Below are positions 1-6,414 of a DNA stretch of 12,952 nt, piece by piece. The stretch lies in the NCBI GenBank assembly GCA_044225205.1, contig JBGAIY010000223.1, forward strand, positions 1 through 12,952, given 5' to 3'. The first letter of the stretch is position 1; each line of letters begins with the position of its first letter. Source of the stretch: JAEUJT01 sp044225205 (GTDB lineage Bacteria; Myxococcota; Myxococcia; Myxococcales; Myxococcaceae). Under the pieces are notes generated by a model. The model was not told the DNA's origin, ran no database searches, and was given only the letters and a program-made list of their open reading frames with translations. Made by a program: the position numbers and the translations under genes.

Positions 1-37
1 GCAGGTACTCGAGACCGTTCATCTTCTCGTCGACCAT
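1..37 (-). CDS. 5' end of an unidentified leftward gene (partial)
   Basis: Reading leftward from an ATG at 37-35, twelve codons are visible (MVDEKMNGLEYL) before the window ends. The start is supported by a purine-rich AAGGAGAGG Shine-Dalgarno sequence nine bases upstream, one of the best in the window. Twelve residues are too few for a family call. The NGLEYL stretch faintly recalls N-termini of PaaI-type hotdog thioesterases, but this is only a guess. The gene lies 368 bases downstream of the leftward hydrolase and probably has its own promoter. Confidence 0.6.
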   Translation of the reverse strand, partial: MVDEKMNGLEYL

Positions 38-405
38 CGTGTCCCTCTCCTTGTTGAATCCACTTGCCGGTGGTTCTTCAAGGATGGCGCGGTGGTCACT
101 TTCTTCAACCCCGCCGTACACCACTCAACTGGACGCTACTCGAGCGAATCGGCGCGGGCCGTTCGGGGCAGTGTCTCCGCGCATTTTCTCAGTGAGATTC
201 TGCATCTCGACACGTCGAGGCCCTTGGGCCAATACGCTGATGGTTCTCGCTTGGGTGGCGGCTGCGCCCATCGGGCCGAGAGCCAAGCGCCCTGCGTGGC
301 CGCGCGCAGTGCCGTTGGCCCTGAGGAAAAGGGTTCGAGCCCATCACCGCGTTCACCGCGGCTTCCCGCCAGTTTCAGCTCGGGCGCTAGCCGGCACCAA
401 CCAAA
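38..405. other. Intergenic stretch with no convincing gene
   Basis: This stretch lies between the stop of the leftward hydrolase and the start of the leftward edge gene. Open frames crossing it on the plus strand run on antisense into the hydrolase and have Arg/Ser-rich shadow composition. A short inverted repeat (CCGCG, loop TTCAC, CGCGG, near 348-362) and a GGCCC/GGGCC repeat near 220-231 are visible. Neither is followed by a proper T-tract on the leftward strand. It should hold the promoter of the edge gene, but I could not pick out convincing -35 and -10 boxes. Confidence 0.5.
43..52 (-). promoter_or_regulatory. Shine-Dalgarno for the partial gene at the left edge
   Basis: On the minus strand this reads AAGGAGAGGG, a near-perfect anti-16S complement, with the AAGGAG core nine bases before the ATG at 37. 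It decides the start of the edge gene. It contrasts with most other operon-leading genes here, which lack such a site. Confidence 0.6.
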
Positions 406-1155
406 TCAATCGGGAAGAGACGTCGGTGGCGGTGCACCATCAGAGCTCGCGCCCGAGAGAAACCGCTCAATCGTTCGAGCGGCCTCCGCAGGACAGCACT
501 GCAGCACGAGATGCGGGGCATCAAGGACCATGCTCGTCAAGTCAGGCCGGAGCGCGCGCAACGCAGCAAGGGAACGAGGCAGAACCAGGCGATCTCGTTT
601 GCCGGCGAGGTACAACATCGGTACCAGGCAGCGCGCCGCATCTTCCGATACGTCCTCGGTGAAGATCTGCCGCATGCGTGACGCCAATACCGCAGGCGCG
701 ACCGAGCGAATCGCCAAAGACACCTCGTGAACCAAGTGTTCCGGAGCCGCTTCGCCGACAAGAAAGCGCCGGATCACCACCTCAGGAATCGGCAAACCAA
801 AGATCAGCCGACTGAGAAACCCTGTGCGCGAAAGCAACGACCCCGCCGGGCTTCGAACAAACGAGGCGACCAATACCAATGCTCGAAGACCCGGAGGCGT
901 CTCTGCAGCCACTCGAAGCGCCAGCGGCCCAGAGAACGACTCCCCCAACAGAGCGAAGGGCTCGGAGGGAAGCGCACGTCGAATGATGGCAAGCAGCGCG
1001 TCAGAGTCGGCACGCTCTTTCGTTGGGTACGTCACCACGATCGGCACCAGTCGCGGCGACAGCTCCCTCAGAAGCGGCTCGAACAGCCGGCCCGTACCAT
1101 CCATACCCGGGAGCAGGACGACGTGTCTTGGGCCGCCCATCACCTCGTTCGCCAT
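406..1155 (-). CDS. Alpha/beta hydrolase (249 aa)
   Basis: A compact cytoplasmic alpha/beta hydrolase, probably an esterase or lipase-like enzyme; the substrate cannot be read from sequence. The N-terminal strand plus oxyanion loop is visible as VLLPGMDGTG (residues 13-22). The nucleophile elbow is GESFSG with Ser73, the likely acid is Asp188 in GKRDRL, and the catalytic His is His215 in DAPH. All three therefore fall in the canonical order and the enzyme should be active. There is no signal peptide. The Asp/Pro-rich tail after residue 235 is dispensable-looking. The gene diverges from the lipoprotein-queC operon across a 91-base gap. No Shine-Dalgarno precedes the ATG, but TAAAGT ends nine bases before it, suggesting a leaderless message. 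The family call is firm; the specific function is unknown. Confidence 0.9.
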   Translation of the reverse strand: MANEVMGGPRHVVLLPGMDGTGRLFEPLLRELSPRLVPIVVTYPTKERADSDALLAIIRRALPSEPFALLGESFSGPLALRVAAETPPGLRALVLVASFVRSPAGSLLSRTGFLSRLIFGLPIPEVVIRRFLVGEAAPEHLVHEVSLAIRSVAPAVLASRMRQIFTEDVSEDAARCLVPMLYLAGKRDRLVLPRSLAALRALRPDLTSMVLDAPHLVLQCCPAEAARTIERFLSGASSDGAPPPTSLPD

Positions 1156-1164
1156 CGTCGCGTT

Positions 1165-1170
1165 ACTTTA
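1165..1170 (-). promoter_or_regulatory. -10-like element for the leftward hydrolase
   Basis: The minus strand reads TAAAGT here, nine bases before the ATG at 1155. This would place the transcription start at or within a few bases of the start codon. No convincing -35 box is seen at the usual distance. The call is inferred from position and hexamer only. Confidence 0.35.
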
Positions 1171-1230
1171 GTCGGCAATTTCGTCTCGGCCGACGTGACG
1201 ACTCGCACGCACGTTTCGGCCTGAGCGCGT

Positions 1231-1236
1231 TACACT
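1231..1236 (+). promoter_or_regulatory. -10-like element for the lipoprotein-queC operon
   Basis: TACACT lies ten bases before the GTG at 1247, in an otherwise GC-rich divergent gap. The same hexamer occurs upstream of the operon starting at 7483. The spacing to the start codon leaves almost no 5' leader. No clear -35 box is visible. Confidence 0.4.
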
Positions 1237-1246
1237 GGGCCTCGCC

Positions 1247-1861
1247 GTGGTCCCAGCCCAACTCCGCCCCATTCGTCGCAGCCACTCGTGGGCAACGCTC
1301 GCCCTTTGGTGCCTGGCGGGGTGTGCCGAGGTGGCGCCTCCGGGGGCCGAAAGAATGGGCACCTACCGGTTGACGGCGGTGCCGAGCATCGCGACCTGCT
1401 CGTTGACCGACGTGTCGCCGACGACGTTCATCTTCGAAGCGACGTTCAGCCGAGACCCCGACACCCAACAGGCCTGGGTGACCTTGTCGGCCTACTCTCG
1501 CGACGCCGGGTGGAACGGGCAGACCCTGGAGTCGGTGGCGCAGGCCACGCGGTCGTTCAGCGGGGTGTGCACCTCGTGCCCCATGGCGGTCGAAGAAACC
1601 ATTCGGGTCGACCTGTTGAGCCAGTCGCAAAGTCGCGCGTCTCAAGACCACTGCCCCGACGGCCCGGCACCCCAAGTCGACCCCGATGCGGGCATCTTCG
1701 CCCCGGGGCCCGACGCCATCGGGTACGACGCGGTGCGGGCGTGCGGCGTGCTGTCGACCCAGACCGTCGTCACCGGTTCGCTGCCCGACGGCGGCGCCTG
1801 CCCCGACGCCTGCTCGCACTGCACCGTCGAATACCGCCTCACCGGAGACCGCCGAAAATGA
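1247..1861 (+). CDS. Hypothetical lipoprotein, first gene of the queC operon (204 aa)
   Basis: No family recognised. The N-terminus has Arg residues (positions 7, 10, 11), a hydrophobic core and a lipobox LAGC with Cys26, so it should be a lipoprotein anchored in an outer or inner membrane leaflet. The body is rich in Thr/Ser/Asp. It carries CTSC near residues 108-111 and a C-terminal CPDACSHC cluster, which may form disulfides in the periplasm. The GTG start is chosen because it gives a complete signal peptide; the only upstream cue is TACACT ten bases before it, with no Shine-Dalgarno. The stop codon overlaps the queC start as ATGA, so the two genes are translationally coupled. Nothing in the sequence links it to queuosine chemistry, and co-occurrence with queC may be incidental. 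Confident as a gene and lipoprotein; function unknown. Confidence 0.8.
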   Translation: MVPAQLRPIRRSHSWATLALWCLAGCAEVAPPGAERMGTYRLTAVPSIATCSLTDVSPTTFIFEATFSRDPDTQQAWVTLSAYSRDAGWNGQTLESVAQATRSFSGVCTSCPMAVEETIRVDLLSQSQSRASQDHCPDGPAPQVDPDAGIFAPGPDAIGYDAVRACGVLSTQTVVTGSLPDGGACPDACSHCTVEYRLTGDRRK

Positions 1862-2553
1862 CCCGTCACTCGAAGAAGGCCGTGGTGTTGCTGTCGGGAG
1901 GCCTCGACTCCACCACCTGCCTCGCCATGGCCAAACGTGACGGGTTCGACCCGGTGTGCTTGTCGATTCTCTACGGCCAACGGCACTCGGTTGAATTGCA
2001 GCGCGCCCGCGACGTCGCACGGGCCATGGGCGTCACCGACCACCGCACCGTGCAGCTCGACTTGCGCGCCATTGGCGGGTCGGCCTTGACGGCCGATGTG
2101 CCGGTGCCCAAGCACGACGACGTGTCGCAGGTGAAAGCCGAAATACCGGTGACCTACGTGCCAGCGCGCAACTCCGTGTTCTTGTCGTTGGCGTTGGGCC
2201 TCGCCGAGGTGGTGGGCGCGGTCGACATTTTCATCGGCGTGAACGCGGTCGACTACTCGGGCTACCCCGACTGCCGGCCCGAGTTCATTCGCGCCTTCGA
2301 GGCCATGGCCGCGCTGGCCACCAAAGCCGGCGTCGAGGGCGCGCGATTCACCGTTCACGCACCGCTCTCGGGGCTCACCAAGGCCGACATCATTCGCGCG
2401 GGCTTGTCGTTGGGAGTCGACTACGCGCTGACCCATTCTTGTTACGACCCCGCGCCCGACGGCGCCGCGTGCGGCCACTGCGACTCCTGTTTGCTGCGCA
2501 AAAAAGGGTTCGCCGACGCGAAAGTCGCCGACCCCACGAGGTACTCGCGGTGA
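1858..2553 (+). CDS. queC: 7-cyano-7-deazaguanine synthase QueC (231 aa)
   Basis: QueC converts 7-carboxy-7-deazaguanine to preQ0 using ATP and ammonia, in the cytoplasm. This is a step of queuosine tRNA modification and of deazaguanine DNA modification. The PP-loop ATP motif SGGLDS is at residues 13-18. It is followed by the family hallmarks ILYGQRH (37-43), VPARN (101-105) and GVNAVDYSGYPDCRPEF (127-143). The zinc site is complete: Cys195, then Cys205, Cys208 and Cys211 in CGHCDSC. Length is normal. The ATG is chosen because the conserved N-terminus starts a few residues later and GGAGA lies nine bases upstream inside the lipoprotein gene. The start overlaps the upstream stop (ATGA) and the stop overlaps the dipeptidase start (GTGA). 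The usual partners queD, queE and queF are not in this window. Confidence 0.97.
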   Translation: MTRHSKKAVVLLSGGLDSTTCLAMAKRDGFDPVCLSILYGQRHSVELQRARDVARAMGVTDHRTVQLDLRAIGGSALTADVPVPKHDDVSQVKAEIPVTYVPARNSVFLSLALGLAEVVGAVDIFIGVNAVDYSGYPDCRPEFIRAFEAMAALATKAGVEGARFTVHAPLSGLTKADIIRAGLSLGVDYALTHSCYDPAPDGAACGHCDSCLLRKKGFADAKVADPTRYSR

Positions 2554-3194
2554 AGCGGTGCCTCGGCCAATGCTCGCTCTTGGCCTTGCTCGTCGCGGGC
2601 GTGGCCAACGCCGCGGCGCCCAACGCCCTCGAGCCCCTGGTCGACGTCACCACCGTCATGCCCGACGTGGTGGTCGACCTCCGGTACGCGACCGCCGACA
2701 ATTTCATGAAGAAGCAGGTGTACCCGGCCGGCGCGCGGTGCTTGTTGCTCGAGCGCACCGTCGCCCAGCTCGCCGTGGCCGCGAAGGCGCTCAAGGCCAA
2801 AGGGTACCGGCTCAAGGTGTACGACTGTTACCGGCCGCACTCGGTGCAATACGAGCTGTGGAAGGTGATGCCCAAAATCGGGTACGTGGCCGACCCGAAG
2901 ACGGGGTCGAACCACAACCGCGGTGGCGCGGTCGACTTGACGCTCGTCACGCTCGACGGCGCCGACGTCGAGATGCCGTCACCGTTCGATTTTTTCGGCC
3001 GGGCCGCCCAACACCGGTACGACGGCGGGCCGGCGGCGGCGAGGGCCAACCGCGACCTGCTCCGTTCGGCGATGGAAGCCGCGGGCTTCATTCGCAACGC
3101 GATGGAGTGGTGGCACTACGAGTCACCCGACGCGGTGAAGTCACCCTTGCGCGACGACCCGTTCGTCGCCGATGCGGGGCCGGGTTCGCGGTAG
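2550..3194 (+). CDS. Secreted D-Ala-D-Ala dipeptidase, VanX/DdpX type, peptidase family M15D (214 aa)
   Basis: A zinc dipeptidase expected to hydrolyse D-Ala-D-Ala released from peptidoglycan turnover. Residues 1-22 form a signal peptide (basic start, LLALLVAGVA core, Ala-rich cleavage region), so it should act in the periplasm like E. coli DdpX rather than in the cytoplasm like VanX of resistance operons. The zinc ligands are His122 and Asp129 in SNHNRGGAVD and His189. The catalytic Glu186 is in EWWH. The spacings (7 and 3 residues) match VanX His116/Asp123/His184 and Glu181. Arg95 in DCYRP matches the conserved arginine. The GTG start overlaps the queC stop and has GAGG eight bases upstream. 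No vanH or vanA-like ligase is nearby, so a nutrient-recycling or wall-remodelling role is more likely than glycopeptide resistance. Its stop lies one base from that of the opposing lipoprotein. Confidence 0.92.
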   Translation: MKRCLGQCSLLALLVAGVANAAAPNALEPLVDVTTVMPDVVVDLRYATADNFMKKQVYPAGARCLLLERTVAQLAVAAKALKAKGYRLKVYDCYRPHSVQYELWKVMPKIGYVADPKTGSNHNRGGAVDLTLVTLDGADVEMPSPFDFFGRAAQHRYDGGPAAARANRDLLRSAMEAAGFIRNAMEWWHYESPDAVKSPLRDDPFVADAGPGSR

Positions 3195-3205
3195 TTCACC
3201 GCGAG
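3185..3205. terminator. Hairpin spanning two convergent stop codons
   Basis: CGCGGT at 3187-3192 pairs perfectly with ACCGCG at 3198-3203 around a five-base loop (3193-3197). The stem extends by a T-A pair and a T-G wobble. The stop codons of the dipeptidase (3192-3194) and the opposing lipoprotein (3196-3198) lie inside it. With no T-tract on either side it is not a classical intrinsic terminator. It may protect or separate the 3' ends of both transcripts. Confidence 0.35.
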
Positions 3206-4110
3206 GTGTTGCACGTCTTCACGGGGCACGCGGCGTCGGCAAAACCCGCGACCGCGAATTGGTACACCAGCCCGTCGGTCACGAAATGCACCGCCCACGT
3301 GCAACCACCGGCCACGACGTTGGTGCGCTTCGAATAGCAGAGCACGGGGCGCTGACCGCCGTTGAGCGAGCCCTCGGTCTCGCGGCAGTCGACCGACAGC
3401 TCACCCAAGTGGAGCGTGTTGCCCACCCACCGGGGCGCCGCTTCGTACGGCGCGACCAGCTCGCGCGGGCAGGTGTCTTCGACGTACGGCAAGTTGAGCG
3501 GGTTCTTCGTGCCGTCGGCGCCCTTCGCTTGGCCGCAGTGACGAAAATACGTGTTCTGGGTGTGGCACTGGTATTCGAGGTTGAACGTGCCTTCGAGCTG
3601 GAGGTCGGCGCCCGAGGGGCTGACGAAGGTACCCGGCTGGTGCATCACCACCCGACCCGACGGTGAAAACTGGGGCTCGCCGAAGTCGAGCTGGTACGGC
3701 TGCGGCGAGGTGCCCAGGTCGGCCGACATCACCTTGGTGAGGTCGTGCTGAAGGTTCAGAAAACTGCCCGACGGCAAAGGCCAGGGCCCCGCGTGAATGA
3801 TGGGCGTCGGTGTCCACAAGAGCAGCTCGACGGCGTCGGGGCACGGCGTCACCGGGCACACCGTGCCTTGCACCGAGCTGTATTCGGGCAGCCCTCCGAT
3901 GACCGCGAGCTGGTTGGCCACGTGGCGGTTGTCGCCAAAGTTCGTGCCGTCGGTCATGCCGCCGCCACCTGACGTCAGGCCGACCCGCAGGTCGATGCTC
4001 TGACCTCCCAGGCGCCCTTTCGCGGTGAAGTTGGCGGTCGACCCCGGCCCACCGCACCCAAGTGAAACAACACCAAGCGACAACACGACGAAGACATACG
4101 GCTGGGCCAT
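3196..4110 (-). CDS. Hypothetical lipoprotein (304 aa)
   Basis: No family recognised. The N-terminus is a hydrophobic stretch ending in a lipobox SLGC with Cys19, followed by a Gly/Ser linker, so it should be membrane-anchored and face the periplasm or the outside. The n-region lacks any Lys or Arg, which is atypical, but no better in-frame start exists upstream. The mature part is rich in Gly, Thr, Pro and beta-favouring residues. It contains paired cysteines at CPVTPC (residues 85-90) and further scattered cysteines, including CPVKTC close to the C-terminus, consistent with disulfides. It follows the solute-binding protein gene in the same direction after a 62-base gap. TACCAT nine bases before the ATG may be its own -10 box. 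Confident as an exported protein; function unknown. Confidence 0.78.
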   Translation of the reverse strand: MAQPYVFVVLSLGVVSLGCGGPGSTANFTAKGRLGGQSIDLRVGLTSGGGGMTDGTNFGDNRHVANQLAVIGGLPEYSSVQGTVCPVTPCPDAVELLLWTPTPIIHAGPWPLPSGSFLNLQHDLTKVMSADLGTSPQPYQLDFGEPQFSPSGRVVMHQPGTFVSPSGADLQLEGTFNLEYQCHTQNTYFRHCGQAKGADGTKNPLNLPYVEDTCPRELVAPYEAAPRWVGNTLHLGELSVDCRETEGSLNGGQRPVLCYSKRTNVVAGGCTWAVHFVTDGLVYQFAVAGFADAACPVKTCNTSR

Positions 4111-4119
4111 GCGCGAGAC

Positions 4120-4125
4120 ATGGTA
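4120..4125 (-). promoter_or_regulatory. -10-like element for the leftward lipoprotein
   Basis: The minus strand reads TACCAT, nine bases before the ATG at 4110, and no Shine-Dalgarno lies between. It is one of four such arrangements in the window. No -35 box was identified; the call rests on position alone. Confidence 0.3.
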
Positions 4126-4172
4126 CCGCGACGAGCGCTTGTTTCGATGTAGGAGTACGACGACCTTGTCGC

Positions 4173-5087
4173 CTACTTGGCGTCGTTCTGCTGCGCGTCG
4201 AGCACGAAGGGCTTCAGCGACTCGCGCTGCTTCTTCATGAATTCGGCGAATTCGGCGCGGTTGAGCGGGGCCACTTCAAACCCCAATTTCTCGAAGCGTT
4301 CTCGAAAGCCGGCGGCGTTCGCGGCTTTCGTCACCGCCAGCCAGGCGTCGCTTTTGAATTGCCCGCTCGACTTCGCCGGAGCCACGACCCCGAACCACGC
4401 GGCCCATTCGAACGGCGCCTTCAGGTTCAGCACCTTCGACAACGGTGCGACCGGCTCGTCGACGCCGGCCAGGTGTTCAGGCTTCGCCGACGTGCTGCCC
4501 ATGACCTTCGGCGAGCGGGCGCCATGGAGTTGCGGTGCCAGCGTGGTCGGGTTGTCGAGCACGAAGTCGACTTGGCCGCCGAGCAGCAGCTGCATGGCCT
4601 CGGAGGCGCCCTTGGTCGGCACGTGCGTGCCGGGCACGCCCATTTTCTTGAGCAGCGCTTCAGCCGCCAGGTGGTTGATCGACCCGACTCCCGGCGTCGC
4701 GTAGGTCAGCGGTATGCCGGTACGCTTGGCGTCGGCGAACATTTGCTGCAACGTTCGCGTTTCACCGGGCTTCGCGGCGAAGAACATGGGGTTTCGCGCG
4801 AGCATCGCCACCGGCTCGAGCGCGTCGTAGACCGAGGCGGCTTTCGGCATGCTGCTCGGGTTGGTCGCCAAGGTGGCGGTGCCCACGAGCAACGTGCAGT
4901 CGTCTGCGGCGGCCGCTGCTTGCGCGGCGAGGTGGCCTGACGCTCCCGTTTTGTTTTCGACGACCGCGGTCACGCCCTCGTTGGCCCGCAGCGCTTCACT
5001 GAGCCCGCGCGCCATTTGGTCTGAAGCTCCGCCGGGAGTGACGCCCACCAGCAAAGTGACCCGGGGGCAAATATTTCGAAGCGCCAT
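4173..5087 (-). CDS. Orphan Bug/TctC-family solute-binding protein without visible signal peptide (304 aa)
   Basis: It resembles the periplasmic substrate-binding components of tripartite tricarboxylate transporters, which bind carboxylates and similar small molecules. Family marks are the N-terminal VGVTPGGASDQMAR (the ligand-binding GG-x-x-D motif), VENKTGASGH, and the later YATPGVGSINHLAAE and GGQVDFVLDNP blocks. Bug proteins normally begin with a signal peptide of about 25 residues. Here only about ten residues precede the first beta strand. A TTG at 5126 would add 13 polar residues, and a stop codon follows further upstream, so no export signal can be restored in this frame. It may be cytosolic, exported another way, or truncated at the 5' end. 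No TctA or TctB membrane subunits are adjacent, as is common for Bug proteins. ATG 5087 is preferred over TTG 5126, but neither has a Shine-Dalgarno. Confidence 0.82.
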   Translation of the reverse strand: MALRNICPRVTLLVGVTPGGASDQMARGLSEALRANEGVTAVVENKTGASGHLAAQAAAAADDCTLLVGTATLATNPSSMPKAASVYDALEPVAMLARNPMFFAAKPGETRTLQQMFADAKRTGIPLTYATPGVGSINHLAAEALLKKMGVPGTHVPTKGASEAMQLLLGGQVDFVLDNPTTLAPQLHGARSPKVMGSTSAKPEHLAGVDEPVAPLSKVLNLKAPFEWAAWFGVVAPAKSSGQFKSDAWLAVTKAANAAGFRERFEKLGFEVAPLNRAEFAEFMKKQRESLKPFVLDAQQNDAK

Positions 5088-5126
5088 GGGTGGTTTTCGC
5101 CAAAGGCGCCCAAGCGTTGCTCCCAA

Positions 5127-5181
5127 AGTGCGGCACGCAAGTTGTTGTTTTTACAAGATATTATCGCCGAGTTGCGGGCAT
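5127..5181 (-). promoter_or_regulatory. AT-rich promoter region of the Bug-type gene
   Basis: Between the terminator of the upstream gene and the solute-binding protein the minus strand becomes AT-rich. It contains GATAAT (5165-5160) and the overlapping TAATAT, good -10 candidates in an otherwise GC-rich region. The expected -35 position falls on the T-run of the terminator and shows no TTGACA-like box. A promoter here is likely from context; its exact position is uncertain. Confidence 0.35.
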
Positions 5182-5215
5182 AAAAAAACCGGCCCTGCCG
5201 TTGGGCAGAGCCGGT
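5182..5215 (-). terminator. Intrinsic terminator of the leftward lipoprotein
   Basis: On the minus strand there is a strong hairpin. Bases 5188-5193 pair with 5210-5215 and 5195-5199 with 5204-5208. A single C-A mismatch separates the two stem segments and the loop is 5200-5203. Seven T residues (5188-5182) follow directly, the classical Rho-independent arrangement. It ends the transcript of the lipoprotein gene at 5246-5785 and insulates the Bug-type gene. Confidence 0.85.
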
Positions 5216-5216
5216 C

Positions 5217-5243
5217 GGGTTCGACCTTTTTCAAGGTCAACCC
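5217..5243 (-). terminator. Second hairpin directly after the lipoprotein stop
   Basis: GGGTT (5217-5221) pairs with AACCC (5239-5243) and GACCTT (5223-5228) with AAGGTC (5233-5238), with one bulged C and a four-base loop. It lies between the lipoprotein stop (5246) and the intrinsic terminator, forming a tandem hairpin 3' end. It may stabilise the mRNA against 3' exonucleases. Confidence 0.55.
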
Positions 5244-5245
5244 AA

Positions 5246-5785
5246 TTACGGGGTCGGCATGTTGATCAACGCGCCGTTGATCGACCGCAGGTTGCGAACC
5301 TTGTCAGCGCGCTCTTGCGAGACTTCGCCGATCGGGCGGAGCGAGAACGACTTGCCGCGCACGTGCGCCGTGCGGCGCGAGTAGACGAAGATGTTGAACG
5401 AGTCGGTGTCGTGGGCAACGACGAAGATGCCGTCGGCCTTCGGGGTGCTCGAGACCGCCACGGCCGCGGCCGCGCGAACGAGACCGTCACCGGCCGACTG
5501 GCCGCCTTGGCCGCCGCCGAAGATCGCGCCGAGCACGCCAGCGACGCCGTCGAGAATGCTGCCGTCTTCGTAGCCCCAGCAAATGAAGCCGAGCACGCAG
5601 GTGTGCGAGACTTCGCCGGTGATTTCAGCGCCCCAGTCGAAGCCAACTTCTTGCGGCCGGTTCCAGACGGTCGCCGACTCTGAGCGGTTGGCGAGCGCGC
5701 TGTCCATGTACGCACGGGCGCCCGTGGCGCAGCCAGTCAGACCGAGAACTGCAACGGCAACAACCATCAGAACAATACGGTTCAT
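5246..5785 (-). CDS. Hypothetical lipoprotein, possibly TRL-like (179 aa)
   Basis: The N-terminus MNR, a hydrophobic core and the lipobox LTGC with Cys19 show a lipoprotein. The mature protein has a WGAEITGE segment (51-58), two cysteines in CVLGFIC (63-69), a Gly-rich flexible stretch (roughly 84-104) and a C-terminal beta-rich part with ADGIFVV (117-123) and VRGKSF (142-147). The order of these elements loosely recalls small TRL-like lipoproteins, but I would not assign that family without a profile search. The ATG at 5785 is fixed by a strong GGAGGGG eight bases upstream and by the signal peptide; the open frame extends further upstream but without meaning. The strong ribosome site and tandem terminator hairpins suggest a monocistronic, well-expressed gene. 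Confidence 0.82.
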   Translation of the reverse strand: MNRIVLMVVAVAVLGLTGCATGARAYMDSALANRSESATVWNRPQEVGFDWGAEITGEVSHTCVLGFICWGYEDGSILDGVAGVLGAIFGGGQGGQSAGDGLVRAAAAVAVSSTPKADGIFVVAHDTDSFNIFVYSRRTAHVRGKSFSLRPIGEVSQERADKVRNLRSINGALINMPTP

Positions 5786-5793
5786 GTGTGTTT

Positions 5794-5800
5794 CCCCTCC
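5794..5800 (-). promoter_or_regulatory. Strong Shine-Dalgarno of the 179-aa lipoprotein
   Basis: The minus strand reads GGAGGGG, eight bases before the ATG at 5785. It selects this start over an in-frame ATG 32 codons upstream that would bury the signal peptide. Confidence 0.7.
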
Positions 5801-5877
5801 GGGAATCAAGGTGTGAGGGCGTCGCTTTTGGCGCGGCCTCGACCCAAACGCAAAGATTTTCTGAACGGTCATGCGTT

Positions 5878-6414
5878 TCACGAAACGACGTAGAGGTAGA
5901 CCTTCGTGCGGTACCAGTCGTCGAGGTGCACGGTCTGCGCGGCTGGCCAGCCCCGCAGCGCGAAGGTGTTGGTGATGACGCGACTCCCAGCTGCCAGCTC
6001 AGCTCGAAACTTGGGGCCCAGCGCCGCCATCGCTCCGGGCGACAGGTAACACGTGACCCACGTCGTCGACGGCGGCAACGGCCGATTCAAGAAATTGGCC
6101 CGGTGCAGCTCGAGGTTGGGGAGCCGAGCCCACCGGGCGCGCAGCCAGAACACCGCGAAGGGCACCCACGACGCCTCGAACGCGACGACGTGCGCGCGCG
6201 GAGCCCGCCTCGCCAGCGCCAACGCGAGGCCGCCCCACCCCGCGCCCAATTCGGCAATGGTTCCCGTGGTGTCTTTGGGCACGAGCCGACACACCGCCGC
6301 CACGGCTTTCGCCGAACTGGGCATGGGCGAAATGCCCAACCGCAGCGACTGCCACACAATCGACCCCGCGGAGGCGATGACCAGCGCCAACACCGCCAGG
6401 CCCACCCACGTCAC
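5878..6414 (-). CDS. Membrane-anchored class I SAM-dependent methyltransferase (178 aa)
   Basis: A short Rossmann-fold methyltransferase with an N-terminal membrane helix (residues 4-22), so the catalytic domain probably sits on the cytoplasmic face of the membrane. SAM motif I is IAELGAGWGG (53-62). The acidic residue ending strand 2 is Glu80 in VVAFEAS. Later blocks NFLNRPLP (108-115) and YLSPGAM (123-129) lead to a C-terminal NTFALRGWPA and YRTKVYLYVV strand pair. The ELGAGWGGLA core and the hydrophobic anchor recall the FAM173 (ANTKMT/ATPSCKMT) type of lysine methyltransferases, but the substrate is unknown. The GTG start overlaps the stop of the upstream oxidoreductase as GTGA, so translation is coupled. 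The longer open frame upstream is antisense-like read-through into that gene and is rejected. No Shine-Dalgarno is visible. Confidence 0.85.
   Translation of the reverse strand: MTWVGLAVLALVIASAGSIVWQSLRLGISPMPSSAKAVAAVCRLVPKDTTGTIAELGAGWGGLALALARRAPRAHVVAFEASWVPFAVFWLRARWARLPNLELHRANFLNRPLPPSTTWVTCYLSPGAMAALGPKFRAELAAGSRVITNTFALRGWPAAQTVHLDDWYRTKVYLYVVS

Noticed and set aside
331..342. tRNA T-loop-like sequence GGGTTCGAGCCC
   Set aside because: Flanking bases do not form a five-pair T stem and no matching anticodon or acceptor arm is found.
1288..1857. In-frame upstream extension of queC
   Set aside because: QueC conservation begins at the ATG at 1858. The extension overlaps the lipoprotein gene in another frame and has shadow composition.
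1163..2478. Minus-strand open frames of 278 and 285 codons
   Set aside because: They are antisense to the lipoprotein and queC, whose motifs are unambiguous; their Arg/Gly/His-rich composition is typical of shadows.
2550..3194. VanX-type vancomycin resistance
   Set aside because: The protein has a signal peptide and no vanH, vanA/B ligase or vanRS genes adjoin, so a recycling role is more likely than glycopeptide resistance.
5786..5881. Longer start (211 residues) for the TRL-like lipoprotein
   Set aside because: It would place 32 charged residues before the signal peptide; the strong Shine-Dalgarno sits before the ATG at 5785.
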